Assembly (NCBI GenBank): GCA_910574455.1
Contig: CAJSYZ010000003.1
Coordinates: 1,364,001-1,428,000, forward strand
Length of the DNA: 64,000 nt
Direction: 5' to 3'
Origin: Trichaptum fuscoviolaceum
Taxonomy: Eukaryota > Basidiomycota > Agaricomycetes > Hymenochaetales > Trichaptaceae
Shown here: piece after piece, positions 9,104-20,979 of the stretch
Position numbering within the stretch: position 1 is the first letter of the stretch
Layout of the letters: every line of letters begins with the position of its first letter
Notes under the pieces: model-generated
What the model was told of the DNA's origin: nothing
The model's input: only the letters and a program-made list of their open reading frames with translations
Databases searched by the model: none
Program-made: the position numbers and the translations under genes

Positions 9104-9159
9104 TCAAGACTTAGAGAAATTTGAAGAGCTGAAGAAGACGTACAGAATAAGGCAGACAT

Positions 9160-9345
9160 ATGTTGTATATGGGCCCATACAACTTCCTGCTGGGCCTAGC
9201 TGTGTGCCTTGTAGAATCCAGCTGGAGGTTGCATGGATCTATGTGGGAGGCCTCCCGGATGGGAAACAGCAGGCTACCGGCCGGTTTCTATAAGGAAACT
9301 TCACATATGGAAACCAGGTTACACACTTATAGACTCCATGTAGAC
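9160..9345. repeat. ATATGG/CCAGCTGG-rich repeat segment
   Basis: This segment contains several CATATG, CCCATA and CCAGCTGG-type words and short inverted repeats. Related words occur at 7690-7870. The two may be diverged arms of one element around the hypothetical gene, but the match is patchy and I could not define borders. Confidence 0.25.
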
Positions 9346-9384
9346 GCTGTCCTTGCCGTGTAGGTCTATTCTTTTGCAAAAAGA

Positions 9385-9860
9385 ACTACCCCTAAGAGGC
9401 CCTATTGGACCCTGAAATCCGTTGCCTAAGGTGTAATCCCCATCCGGCTTCGCGTCCTTAAATACGCACGATACGTCTTGCATGCTACATTAATCGCATC
9501 GTATATTCCCGTCAGACTGACCAGCCTAGGATGAAAGGCATAAAGACGAAAACGGGTTGAGTAACAAGCCCGAGCTCTTTGTCTATCCTACAATATTTTC
9601 AATCAACCATTCAAGACAAAAGTATTACTCCGAGTGCAACGCACCTCGTTCCTCCATGACCTTCGCTGTTTTGTTCAGCTCCTCGGGACATATGTCCGGA
9701 TAATTTGTGAGCCCAAAGTAAACAAGACTCCACTTTCAAAGTAGGGTTTCTCGGTGAATGTCCGCTCGTCATGAACTGTCAAGAGAACGGTCCACCGACG
9801 GTAGACTCGCAAGCCAGCCGTCGCGATTCATCGTTGAGGTTGGGAGTTAGATAAATCTGG
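9385..9860 (-). pseudogene. SCO1-like copper chaperone pseudogene, unit A
   Basis: Minus-strand translation shows pieces of a SCO1/SenC thioredoxin-like protein, which in mitochondria delivers copper to cytochrome oxidase. Recognisable parts are LTVHDERTFTEK, WSLVYFGLTNYPDICPEEL and LVSLTGIYDAINVACKTYRAY, in different frames. The copper-binding CxxxC has lost its first Cys (NYPDIC in place of NCPDIC). Frameshifts separate the pieces, so it cannot make a full protein. It stands divergent to FunK1 kinase A. The same pairing occurs three more times in the window. Confidence 0.75.
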
Positions 9861-11318
9861 CTTGCGATTCGTGCGAGACTACACCGACGGCCGCTTTCGC
9901 TCGAATACCCTCCCTGAGAGGGACTGAGGTTTCGACTTGAGCTCGCTACCTTGCTGTTCTACCTAGTTCGAATTATGCATAATCGTGCACCACTACGTCT
10001 TGGAATAGATGTTCGTGAAGAGCAAGAACGAAGAATGACAGTATATGCATTGTGCATTGTGCTAGTTGTGGTACAATAAACTTTGCGTATTAACTTCAAG
10101 TTCAGGCTATTGATGAGTCATGGCACGTGGAGACTTGGACGCACGGCGGCGGCGCGTCACCGTGACAGTTGCGCGACTCGATCGGAGGTGTAATTCAAGT
10201 TCAAGTTGTGGTTGAGACGTGGTAAACTGAGAGTGGCATGCCTCCTGTCTCTCTATTTACTGTATTTTACCCACGAACGATAATGTTAAGACTCTTGACC
10301 TTATGGAAATGTTCTACCTCAACATTTTATTTATCTAACTTCACAAATGTGTGCACCTGCATACTGAGAACAGGTGTACGAAGTTTTAATCTTGATATGT
10401 GTAGAAATAAATATTTCATTCAATTTCAATCATTTTGCTGTCAAAACTCACTTTTACCAGCAAACAATAAAGCGTGGGAATAGTCACGGTGCTCCCAGTC
10501 AAGAGACAAGACTATGCCATTTCTCCATCTTTATACTCCACAAGAACTACAGGCTTCATAGATAATGCAAAACAACAGTTCAACTGAAGTTAATTGGACA
10601 AAAACTTGCTGTTGCTACTGCATGTATTCATGATTTTCCGGGTGCCGCTAGTGTCACATGTACCCTCTCTGGCCGGCTGTCACAGTTGTAGTCACAACTA
10701 TATGCACTCAGTCTATGACAACTTCAGCTCTCCCTCCATCCTCTCTCAATACATAAAACGTTCAAAATTGACTGTCATCTGTTAGATTGAATAGTATACT
10801 ATATTTATGCAAGTTTTTGAGGCGTTTCATTGACATGTACTTGCGTTAAAAATCAGTAAGTGATGTAGCCTGCTCTATCCTTCAGTTTACCCAGATTTAC
10901 ATCTTCCTGTATATCTCTGCTTCAAGTCAACTTACAGGTCTCAGAATTTACAGAAAGGTAACATATATCAATCCTGTACCCCATATAAAAATTCACGCAA
11001 ATCCAAGCATTGTGTGTTGATTTAAAAATGGTGTAGTACAGGGAAGCTTAGCAAAACAGGCAAGATTTGCAAAAATGATTATTGTTGGTTTGATATCTTT
11101 TTTTCTGATTGTTCAATTAGTTCAGAAATTTATGTACATATTGTGAAGCCATATAATAAGGTGCGTGTAAAATTTGAGGTGTGTACATGCAGTGTGTATG
11201 GAGAAACAAATGTGTTTATTATTGGTGGGTGTTTATCGTTGAGAGGTATAATACAGTAACCATCACCATTCTCTCACTATGTCTCTCATTACGTCGCTGC
11301 CCTTACCGAAATCCAACC
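9861..11318. other. Intergenic region upstream of FunK1 A
   Basis: No gene is seen over about 1.4 kb. A conserved word block, CATTGTGCTAGTTGTGGTAC near 10050-10075, recurs in units B and D and in a weaker form in unit C. The part just before 11319 carries the leader CCTTACCGAAATCCAACC, shared almost exactly with unit D. The stretch 10240-11150 is AT-rich and seems specific to this copy, possibly an insertion. Confidence 0.5.
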
Positions 11319-13981
11319 ATGAGCAGCAATTCCAACCAGGATAGCACGTGGGAAGAGATAGGCTCGCAGACATGGCAGTTTCCTACCGACGTATTCGTCA
11401 GAATGCTCTCTCCCAAGACTCCACGTAATCCAGACAACCCAGAAGCGAATATCTACTTGGAGGACTTCGACTGCTACACCGACACTCAAGAGTTTCAGGA
11501 TGCCTATGAACGGGCCAAACGTATATTTTCGAAACGCTATTTTGGCCCGGGCTCCGTGGAGTGGGTTAAGAAAGCGAAAGGTCCCGATGGAAAGCCGTCT
11601 CAGTTGAAACCTACCTACTACTCGCCCATGAGAGGGTTTCTCAACCGCACCATTGTTGTTTGTGACAAGGCACGCATTGCTCCCATCAGAGGCAAGACAG
11701 GCAAAGCACTTAACAATGGGTCCGAATTCCTATTCCAAAATATCGAATTTTTCGACACCCATAGCAGATCGACGATGGACGTAGCGAAAGGTTCAGAGAA
11801 TCTCAAACCCGATCTTGTATTGGAGGAGACGGACGATTGGCCGGTCGCTAAGGCGCACAGAACGAAGCGCGAAAGACAAAGACTTTGGTGGTGCAAACCG
11901 AACGACGAAAGCAGACAAATTACTCTTGTTTGTGAACTGAAGGATGATTGGTCTGGAATGGTCGCCCAACTTGCAACCTATGCTCGATGTCAATTCGACG
12001 CGTGTCCCTCACGTTTATTCGTTCTTACGATTGGGTTCAATCACAAGGCCAACGAGGCACGCTTCCTAATCTTCCATCGGAGTGGTCTTACTGCGTCTCC
12101 AGCACTTGTACTCACGAAAAAGGTCGACAGATTGGACTTCCTGAAAATCTTTATGACTATCATGATCTGGAAGGGAAGGCGAGATGCTGGCTTCTCGGAC
12201 TCGAATGACCGCAACTCGTATAATCTGGGCGACATAACGTGGCACATCCGCGAGCACGGGAGGCTGCATCATACGTCATGCGTTCGAGGCCGTGCCACAG
12301 TTGTCAACATGGTCAAACTCAATAGCAGTGGAACTCCTAATCTCACCATCCTATCAAGCGTCCCGCAGAGCGAGACTGTTCATGTGAAGAAAAGAAAGTC
12401 GACTGAAGGGGATGGAAAACTTTCGAAGGTGTCCAGGCTAAGAACGGGCGAAGGGCCTTCGAGATTAACCACAATCAACGAGAACTCAGCAGGTTAGTGA
12501 ACATACATCCTTTCCTTTTTTCATCTCAGCTTATATTCACGACGATTGTTGTTCCCTAGGCAGCACTCCAGAACCACCAGGTAAGCTTAGACGTTCGCAA
12601 TCACTAGACACCGAGAATACTCATTTCGTCCCATGATAGAAAAAAGGATTGTTCCAAGCAATTTCTGCCTTCCGATCAAGAGTAGAGGACCTCCGGATCA
12701 CTCCTTGCAAGCTGATCAGAACACCTCGGATGTCGATAAACCTCTTAGTGTGGTTGTGAAAGAGTACTTCGCTATGAAAGGGCGTACAAACATTGAAGGC
12801 GAATCACTGGGATACAAAGGCAATAAATTTGGTGTCGGCAACGTACGAGCGACATACAAAGCTTGTTATTTGACTGGACAATTTCAATCGACGGCCATAT
12901 ACCTTCCAAAGGACGATGATGCTAAAAAGCACCATTGGAAAGTTTTTGCAGCTTTCAATACCTTACCAGAACCCCGAACGCGTGTCTTGGTCGAAATGAC
13001 GTCTCTAGGGTTTTCCTTTCTCAGAATTAAACATAAAAAGGATCTGTTAACTTGCGCTGCGCATTCTATGCTAGGTGAGCACAGTTTCATTGACGACAAC
13101 AGGGCAGGTCTGATTATTTGATAGGATGGCTCAACGTCTATCAACACGGCTTTCTACACAGGGACATCAGCATAGGCAATATTCTAGCCTTCGAAAACCC
13201 GGAAGAACGAGAGCCTTTCCGGTTGACCGATGACTTCAAAGCATCCCTTGGAGACGTTACTATGCAGATGCTGAACGACAAATTGGAGCGACTGGGCTTT
13301 AAGCGGACTCAACAAATGCTCATACCTGACGCTGCGACCTGGGCGACAAAACTGGAGCAGTTACTCGAGACGCACAATATAGGCACGTCTTGCATGGCGT
13401 TCATCATAGACGGAGACCTGGCAAAGAACTGGAAGTATATGTTCGAGCATTGGGGCGAGGAAAAGGAGTCAATAAAAAGGGAGCGGTCGGTAAGTGTCCA
13501 AACTTATTCATTCTCTGCGCCTGAGCGATGTGTTGATGTCTCCCAGGGTACAGAATCGTTTATGTCCGAAAATTTACTTTCCGAAGATGAAATTAAAGAA
13601 TACATCCAGTCTCCGGCTGATGACATCGAGTCGTTTCTATGGGTAACTTTTTACGCAATGATCAATAACCCCGAATTCCGCTCCGTCCTATACCAAACAT
13701 CAGCGGAAAAGTTTGAGTCTGGAAGTAGGGATGGCGGGCTATCAAAAATTCGTCAGTCGGAATATGGGAAGGGTCTGTTCAGCAAGTGGGATGGCGTCAG
13801 GATGGAGCTGAGTGGGGGGTATAAGGATGTTGTAGAGAGATTCTCGATGATTAGCGGAGAAAAGGGTTGGGAGAGTGTGGAGGAGGAGGCCCAGTATTGG
13901 AAGGCGGCTTGGCATGGCTACGCATTGGAGGGCGTATGTAGGACTTTGGAGGTTATCTTCGAGCATGTCGCAGAGATGTGA
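11319..13981 (+). CDS. FunK1-type fungal protein kinase A
   Basis: This is an apparently intact kinase of about 809 residues in five exons: 11319-12492, 12560-12580, 12640-13074, 13125-13489, 13547-13981. The N-terminal 390 residues match the other copies (SQTWQFPTDVFVRMLSPKTP) and are not a kinase fold I can name. The kinase part has a glycine-bearing stretch before ATYKACY, HRDISIGN as catalytic loop, IDGDLAKNW where DFG is expected, and SPADDIESFLWV, a signature of the FunK1 family. Substrates are unknown. Start 11319 is preferred over an upstream ATG because copy D shares MSSNSNQ and its leader. Leader, central cassette and kinase part are all of type 1. Exon 2 is only 21 nt. Confidence 0.85.
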
Positions 13982-14325
13982 TATATAACAATGTGTAAAT
14001 GTTTCCAAAATTATGCGTAGCTTTTGTAGAATAATGTTCCGTTTAATACTCCCACTCACTACATATGATCAATGAGCACATCTATGTACACGCTAAGCTT
14101 TCTCCCTGTCTTACATTCTAACTCCAACATGTGTACCTTGGTTTGGCTGTAAGTCCGACACCTCATCTGAGCTGTATGTTCAGATCGCTCATGCGCTGTG
14201 CTTAGTCTCCAAGCAATCAGGCCAGCCTAACATTTGCTAATCTATGGTCTCGTTGTAAGAATGGCTTAGCTTGGAACCGTGACTGCCTGCTACCTAGACT
14301 CGCAAGTCAGCTGTTAGTGTATTTT
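13982..14325. other. Downstream flank of FunK1 A
   Basis: No gene. The sequence aligns by eye with the flanks downstream of kinase B (18873-19100) and, inverted, of kinase D (33990-34290), with words such as ATGATCAATGAG, ACCTTGGTTTG and CATCTGAGCTGT. The duplicated unit therefore extends at least 300 bp past the stop codon. Confidence 0.55.
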
Positions 14326-14650
14326 TCATGTAAACAATGAGGTATACGGCGTTTCCGAGTCAGCCGCATCTGCGTTCATGCCAAGCGACTTCAAAGTATC
14401 CTGAGCCTCCTCCGCCTCACTCTCCCAGCCTTTTTTTGCACTGATCTTCGACATCTCTTGTAAAAGGCTCAAATACCTCCCACTTAAGCTGAACACGGCT
14501 AAACTCCATTGTTCAAGCAAATCTTTCATCACGCTGCCACTTTCAGTATTGCGTACAGACTTATCCAAAAGAAAGACTGGGCGTCATTTATTGGTGTATG
14601 GATGTATTCTTTCATACGGGAGAGGAGATTCCGCAATCACAACAGTTCTT
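14326..14650 (-). pseudogene. FunK1 C-terminal relic
   Basis: Minus-strand translation gives LLEQWSLAVFSLSGRYLSLL followed by EMSKISAKKGWESEAEEAQ, matching the end of the kinase domain. The closest relative in the window is the relic at 33.5 kb, which reads LLEKWSLAVFRLGGR. Upstream bases to about 14640 read like the IHTPINDAQSFFW part. The conserved final WHGYALEGVC block is lost. It is a broken fragment of roughly 100 codons, opposite in strand to kinases A and B. Confidence 0.7.
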
Positions 14651-15100
14651 ACATTATAATATAGACCATCCCGGGACCCATTTCTTAGTGCGCCAAATTT
14701 GAATGCATTCCTGTGCACCTCATCTCTTCCTGTCACCGCACGGTCCGTAACTGCCTTAGTACTCGTATCGAGTTACGTATCAATCTCTAGAGAAAGGCGG
14801 ACCTCGCAAAGGGCAACCCGTAAGCGCCATTATCCTCATCCCAACTTGCATCCCGATCCAGCCTTTTGTGCTTGTAGCCCTGCAGTGGCCTTTGTTATGT
14901 CGGTTAGGGAATGTGCTTGTGCTGTCATTTCTCGAGAATTTCAAAATAACTTCTTGTTAGCTCAGGGGAAAGTACCTGCGGGACGATTCAGTACCGCTAT
15001 TTCCAGTTCTCGCGCCTTGCCGGAGAAGAAGTAACAGAATAGTGTATAGAGCTCTGCGAACGAACGGGATTACTTTGCAATGCAATCGATTCCGGGTGGA
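14651..15100. other. Intergenic, no gene seen
   Basis: Short open frames occur, but they have no motifs, no splice-supported continuation and no paralogue in the window. Confidence 0.4.
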
Positions 15101-15109
15101 TACCGGCTG

Positions 15110-15790
15110 TGTGAAAACGGGTTGTGTGATAGGCCCGAGTTCTTTGTCTATTAGACAGTAATTTATTTTATCAGTCGTTCAAGACAAATGCAACACTCCG
15201 AGTGCATCGCACCTAGTTCCTCAATGACCATCATCATTTTGTCAAGCTCTTCGGGACATATAGAATTATAAACCCAAGGTAAGCAAGATACCACTTTCAC
15301 AGAAGGTCCTTTTCGGTAGATGTCGGCCCGTCATGAATAGTTAAAGAGAATGGTCCACCAACAGCAGCTTTGCCCCATCTAGGAGACTGGAGCTCTTTCT
15401 CTAAAGGGTGGTCTTGCATACTAAATTTGAGATTATGATTCGCGCGAGAGAGTAACGGAGCTTAGCATGTGTAACTGACTTACTCTTCTGTGTCTGCAAC
15501 TTCTGTTTCTCGTGAGTGTAGTAGAAGTACTATATCCGACTCCAGTGAGGATGAAGAGTACAACCGCCGTGGGGCGTGAACACCTGTCAAGTAGTCAGTT
15601 CCGGTCAGACATTCAGAGATAGAGCTAGTTTCACCCGTACAGTATCCCTAACTCTTGCACCTCCCGCCGTCGTGTTGCGTTGACGGGTATATGCGAGTCA
15701 TCTTCTGGTTTTTGCGTCTGGTCTTCTTTCGCGTTCGGGCTTGTCGAAGACTCGGAGGTGCTTGACGAAGAGATGAGCTCGCCATCTCGC
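15110..15790 (-). pseudogene. SCO1-like pseudogene, unit B
   Basis: On the minus strand I can read YYTHEKQKLQTQKSKSV (the stretch after the membrane anchor), AAVGGPFSLTIHDGPTSTEKDLL, and CPEELDKMMMVIEELG. A frameshift at the tryptophan-serine-leucine block and loss of the first copper-binding Cys disable it (the bases before ICPEEL are mutated). It points away from FunK1 kinase B, exactly as in the other three units, so the two genes were copied together. Confidence 0.75.
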
Positions 15791-16092
15791 TGTTCCACCC
15801 AGGTCGAGAGTTAAGCATAATCGTTCATCACTGGACGAACAATGGTAGCTATGTGCATTGTGCTAGTTGTGGTACAATGATAGACTGTCTCTTCAATGCG
15901 ATCTTGGGCCACCGTGACAGCTCATAAGTTGAACCTGAGTCACGTGCGGATGGCATCGGCACGCGTTGCGGCAGCGCGATCGGCGGTGTGATTCAACTTG
16001 TGGTTCAGACGTTTGTAGTAACCTGAGCGTGGCTTGTATCTCTTTCTTTAACCATCACCATCACCATCTCTCTTTTCCTCTGACTATATACC
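15791..16092 (+). promoter_or_regulatory. Upstream region of FunK1 B
   Basis: The block CATTGTGCTAGTTGTGGTAC at 15857-15876 is shared with the upstream regions of copies A and D. Close to the start is a short ACCATC repeat (16049-16070), also seen before copy C and as a remnant before A and D. No TATA box stands out. Function is inferred only from position and conservation among paralogues. Confidence 0.45.
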
Positions 16093-18682
16093 ATGTCTCA
16101 TGTCACCGGGTCGTCCGTGCAAATGTCAAGTACGAACAGCAGCAGTTCGTACTCCAGCCAAGATACTCTATATGGGGTGATGCGGGAAGATTTGGGCTCG
16201 CAGACATGGCAGTTTGCTACCGACGTATTCTTCAGAATGCTCTCGCCTAAGACTCCACGTAATCCAGACAACCCGGAAGCGAATATATACTTGGATGACT
16301 TCAACTGCTACACCGATACCGAACTGTTTCAGGATGCCTATGAACGAGCTAAAGGTTCATTCTTGGACGACTATCTTGGTCCAGGCTCCGCGTTTTGGCC
16401 TAAAGACAAGAAGGACATCGAAACGTCATCACCAGAGGAAAAGATTTACTACGAGCCCATGAGAGATTTTCTCAATCAGACCATTGCATCCTGTCGCGAC
16501 GCACTTCATGATAAGTCTGGGTTCATATCCCAGAACATCTCTTTCACCTACAACAGTGAAAGAAATATGATGAACATGGCGAGTGGTTTAGGGAATATCA
16601 ATCCCGTCATTGTGTTGGAGGAGACAGACGAAGGAAGTCAGATTGTACTCATCTGTAGGCTGAAAGATGATTGGCCTGATATGATATCTGAACTTGCGAC
16701 ATACGCACGTAGTCAATTCGACTCATGCCCTTCACGTTTATTCGTACTTACGATTGGGTTCAGTCACAAAACCAATGAGGCACGCTTCATAATCTTTCAT
16801 CGGAGTGGTCTCACTGCATCTCCAGCACTAGTACTCACGGACGAAATCGCCAAGTTGGACTTCTTGAAGATCTTCATGACTGTCATGAGCTGGAAAGAAA
16901 GGCGAGATGCTGGCTTTTCGGACTCAGATAACAACAACTCGTATAATCTGGGTAACGAAACTTGGAACATCACCGGGAAGCTGCATCACACGTCATGTGT
17001 ACGAGGCCGTGCTACAATCGTCAACATACTCGAACTCAATACCACTGGAACCCCTGATCTCTCCGCTGTCACAGTTGTTCCGCAGAGCGAAAGTGTAAAT
17101 GGAAGGAAAAGAAAGTTGACTGAAGGGGATGGAAATCCTTCGAAATCGACTAGGCGAAGAACGGGCGGAGGGCCTTCTAGCATTCTGGCTACGATCGCCG
17201 AGGACTCGAAAGGTTCGTGATTATGCCTCCTTTTATTTCTCTGTATTTCTCATAGTTATATAGGTTGTAATTCTCCAGGAACATCAGGTAAGATCACATT
17301 GCCTTTGTCGCAGGATGCCGTAGATACTCATACCCCACTTAACAGACCAAAGGGTTGTTCCAAACAATTTTTGCTTTCCGATCAGGGCTAGAGGACCCCC
17401 GGATTATTACTTGCAGGCTGATCATCCTAAAGACTCAGCAGACGGCAAGGTTACAAAAATTGTTTTGAAGGAATGCCATGCCATCAAAGGGCGAACAAAT
17501 GTTGAAGGCGAATCGCTGGGATACAAAGGCAATAAATTTGGCGTCGCCAATATACGTGCGACATACAAAGCTTGCTATTCGACCGGGCAATTACAATCGA
17601 CATCAATTTACCTTCCAAAGGATGAGGACGCTGCAGCACATTATTATCATGTTTTCAATTCTTTCCAGGTCGGAGTACCGGAGCCTCGAACTCGTGTTCT
17701 GGTTGAGATGACGTCGCTAGGAAAGTCATTTCTCAACGTCAAGCCTGGAAAGGATATGGTATCTTGTGTCGCGCATTCCATGCTAGGTGAGCTCAGTATC
17801 ATGGTCTAGTAGAGCAAGACTAATAGTTCCATAGGATGGCTCAATGTTTACCAGCACGGCTTTTTGCACAGAGATATTAGCATAGGGAATATCCTAGCTT
17901 TCGATGTGCCGGAAGAAAGGGAGCCTTTCCAATTGACCGATGAGTTCAAAGCATCTCTTGGAGGAGTGACCATGCAGATGTTGAATGACAAATTGATGAG
18001 TTTGGGTTTGGAGCAGTCTAAGCACATACTCATACCTGACGCTGTGAGTTGGGCGACAAAACTAGAGCAGCTACTCGAGGAGCACAATATAGACACATCT
18101 TGCATGGCGTTCACCATAGACGGAGACCTGGCAAAGAACTGGAAGTATTTGTTCGAACATTGGAGCGAGGAAAAGGAGTTAACAAGAGGGGAACGGTCGG
18201 TAAGTATCCAAAATTACTCAACGTCTGCGCCTGAGCGATGAGTTGATGTCTCCAAGGGTACAGAATTGTTCATGTCAAAGAACTTACTATACCGTTATGA
18301 CGCGAAAAACTACATCCAGTCTCCGGTTGATGACATCGATTCTTTCTTATGGGTAACTCTCTACGCGATACTCAACAACACCGAGCCACGCTCCGTCGAG
18401 TACCAAAGGTTAGCGAAACGATTTGAGGATGGATATAGAGCGTTCGCGTTGGACAGCATGCGGTCTGCAGAACTCGGGCAGGGGCTGTTCAGCGACTGGG
18501 ATTGGGTTACAATAAACCTCTCTGGTAGGTATGGAACCACAGTAGAAGTGTTATCAACGGTCGAATGGCTGAGTGGGGAGGAAGAGGCTCAGTACTGGAA
18601 AGCAGCTTGGCACGGCTACGCACTGGAGGGCGTATGTAAGACTTTGGAGGTTATCTTCGCGCACGTAGCAAAGATGAAGTAA
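16093..18682 (+). CDS. FunK1-type fungal protein kinase B
   Basis: This kinase of about 791 residues has exons 16093-17212, 17264-17287, 17346-17786, 17835-18199 and 18257-18682. The start MSHVTGS is shared with copy C. The central cassette (SFLDDYLGPGS, ISQNISFTYNSERNMM) is the shorter type 2, as in copy D. The kinase part has ATYKACY, HRDISIGN, IDGDLAKNW and SPVDDIDSFLWV. The first intron uses the weak donor GTTCGT, which copy D shares. An in-frame stop lies inside the fourth intron (after APER at 18241-18243), so that intron must be removed. Substrate and role are unknown; it is probably nuclear or cytosolic, as no signal peptide or membrane segment is visible. Confidence 0.85.
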
Positions 18683-18698
18683 CATATGTAATATATAC

Positions 18699-18872
18699 TG
18701 TCGTGGAAACCCGTTGCGGGGAACACCCAGACAGTAGACAGTACTTTAGACAAGGGTATATAGTGCGAGAGTACGTACATAGTACAAGAGAGAGAGCGGA
18801 TAACTAGTTGTAATTCTAATGGTCACGGTATCTATAAGCGTGGGAACCAAGTCCGAAGCTTTTGTAAGATGA
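18699..18872 (+). repeat. LTR-like dispersed repeat, copy 2
   Basis: The segment from TGTCGTGGAAACCC to about CTTTTGTAAG matches the minus strand of 343-512. It interrupts the 3' flank of kinase B. Flanks of kinases A and D run straight from the ATATA-rich stop-codon region into the TTTCGAAAAGTATGCG-like block without it. It therefore arrived after the units were duplicated. No target-site duplication is clear. Confidence 0.65.
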
Positions 18873-19629
18873 TTTTCGAAAAGTATGCGTGGCTTTTGTA
18901 CATCATGATAGAACCCCTCTCACCATGATCAATGAGTATATCTACACGCCTACCGTCTTACACATTTTAGCCGAAAAGTACCTTGGTCTTGCACTGAGTC
19001 CAACACCTTATCTGAGCTGTGGGTATGACAACCTATGTGTTGGCTAGATGTGATGCGTTGTGAATATTCTACGACAATAAGGCCAGCCTCTTATTAGCTT
19101 ATCCGATACTGTTGACGGAACCGGGTATGAATATCAACACGGGAAAAGCACGATCTCCTTCCGGATGCGCTAAGCTGTGCGGACAGTCGTCATAGACAAA
19201 TACTCGGAAAGGAGCTGGAAGGTCTTGATTAGCGTTAGGGCAAAGCGGAAGGAGACTGGTCAATAAATCCAGCTATATAACACTTCCGTAGCTTTGCCAT
19301 ACAATTTTCTCGGGCACAGATTTTATAGAACCGTTCAAGTCAGAAATTATACCCGGCGAAAACAGAACGAGTGCATCCAGTGGCTAGTTGATAACATCCA
19401 ATCTCGGCGCCTTTTCTTATGAGATGCATCATAGACGATACTCAAGAGCAATATCAGAATAAAGTCGCCAGGAGAGTTTGAGCTGGGCGATAGGATATGT
19501 ACTCAGAGGTAAGTAAGGCATACTAAGCTCGAAGTCTAGTGTAGGACTGAACTTCGAGGACGACACTTTTCAACGGAGGATTGTTCGAGGAGAGGTGACC
19601 GATCACAGAAAGCCTAGCTGCGAGATGGT
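18873..19629. other. Downstream flank of FunK1 B
   Basis: The first 230 bp match the 3' flanks of kinases A and D. The rest shows no gene. The part near 19400-19630 may be further decayed kinase sequence leading into the relic that follows, but I cannot align it with confidence. Confidence 0.45.
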
Positions 19630-19770
19630 GCACTTATAGAGAGACGTTCTGGGGGACTAGTGACAGGGACGGCTAAGAGGGGGTTGCTAAGGAGGCTCCG
19701 TACTGGAAAGCAGAACCAGTGTCGATACGCCGTGCTGCAGTGGCGTGTGCCGAGTTTGGATACAATTCGC
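19630..19770 (+). pseudogene. Short FunK1 C-terminal relic
   Basis: The bases GTACTGGAAAGCAG at about 19700 and the following block resemble the end of kinase B (GTACTGGAAAGCAGCTTGGC, then the GCGTATGT-like block). The reading frame is lost. It is a small, strongly decayed copy of the conserved YWKAAWHGYALEGVC coding region. Confidence 0.45.
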
Positions 19771-20979
19771 GAACGAATGACATTGTTGTACTGCATAAAT
19801 CGATCTGGGTGATAAGAATGCCAGTGGCGCGTAAGGAGAACGTGAAGAATACCGCTTACAAAGTAGCCAAATCTCTAGTGTCTGGAAACGTACTACGCAG
19901 GGCAGCGGAAGGAACGCCTTTCACGCTGCCAGCGAAGCGACGTGGAACTATGTACGTCCCAATAAATACACCATCCACGAACACATTCCAGTGTGGAGAC
20001 TCGTTCGCCAGTCACGCAATAGCACCGTCGGCGTAAGGCGAAAGAAAGCCCTACAGAACTCGATAAAGCCTGGACGGAGGCTGACCCGAAACCGTGGACC
20101 GGAGTCCAGACTCTGGAGAATAACCGCCTCGCTTTCGGTGTCCCCGAGCTCGATTCCGAGTAGTACCCATTGCGCTCGCCCTGTGCATATCACATTGGCC
20201 AGTATTCATGGTGTGCATAGTCAGCACAGGGATGAAGTAATAGTGAGTCGGAAATACGCACTTCAATCAGAAACCATCACTGGAGTTCACCATTGTCACT
20301 GCCCATACACTTGCACACATGCGCCTCGAGTAGCAAAGGTCCCCCATTAGAAGTTCCCACCGTAATGTAGACATGCGCAAAGCATGCACAATTTGCAAAA
20401 CACGATAGACAAGAGCACCGCCGGATACTGGGAAACAGGGCAGCGATGGGATCTGATCGTCGATACGAAGGCGATCGCTGGGCTTTTACGTAGATAACAC
20501 TCGTCTATGCTACTTACCCCACATCATGCAGGCATTCTGTTGTGTCAGTTTGGTAGTAGAGAGACCACTGGTATAACGGCATGAATATATTCAGATGGCC
20601 AGATAGATTTCGGCTGTCGCAAGGCGAGCAACGTTGTGATGGGAGAAGCTTTGGAAAAAGCGAGACGCTGAGACGCTGAGGAATGAGAGCGAAGGTTTCA
20701 TGAAGCAGTCTTGTTCTGCAGTGCTGATCGACGGACTCTAATTTTTTGTACATTTTGGATGTAAGATGAATGAAAGCCAGAGTGAGACAGATAGGGACCA
20801 ATTTTATAAAAGCAACGTGGGAATGATGTGGGGAGTCAGCTCATCTCTTCTTACAATTTTTATAGAATTTATTAGAATTGAAAACGTAAAGGTGCTGCTA
20901 ATACTTATCTATATCTCTCTTTCCTACTTACCGCCATCTTCTCTTTTCTTACGCTCCTTCCTGCTCACCACCGCTCACA
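19771..20979. other. Intergenic region before EMG1
   Basis: I see no gene in about 1.2 kb. Frames at 19719-20036 and 19991-20350 have no motif and overlap freely. The last 100 bases are pyrimidine-rich, as expected of the leader of the following gene. Confidence 0.45.

Noticed and set aside
11181..11318. Upstream start for kinase A (and the similar extension of kinase D)
   Set aside because: The extra residues come from the leader, which aligns between A and D as non-coding sequence with frame differences; MSSNSNQ is the shared start.
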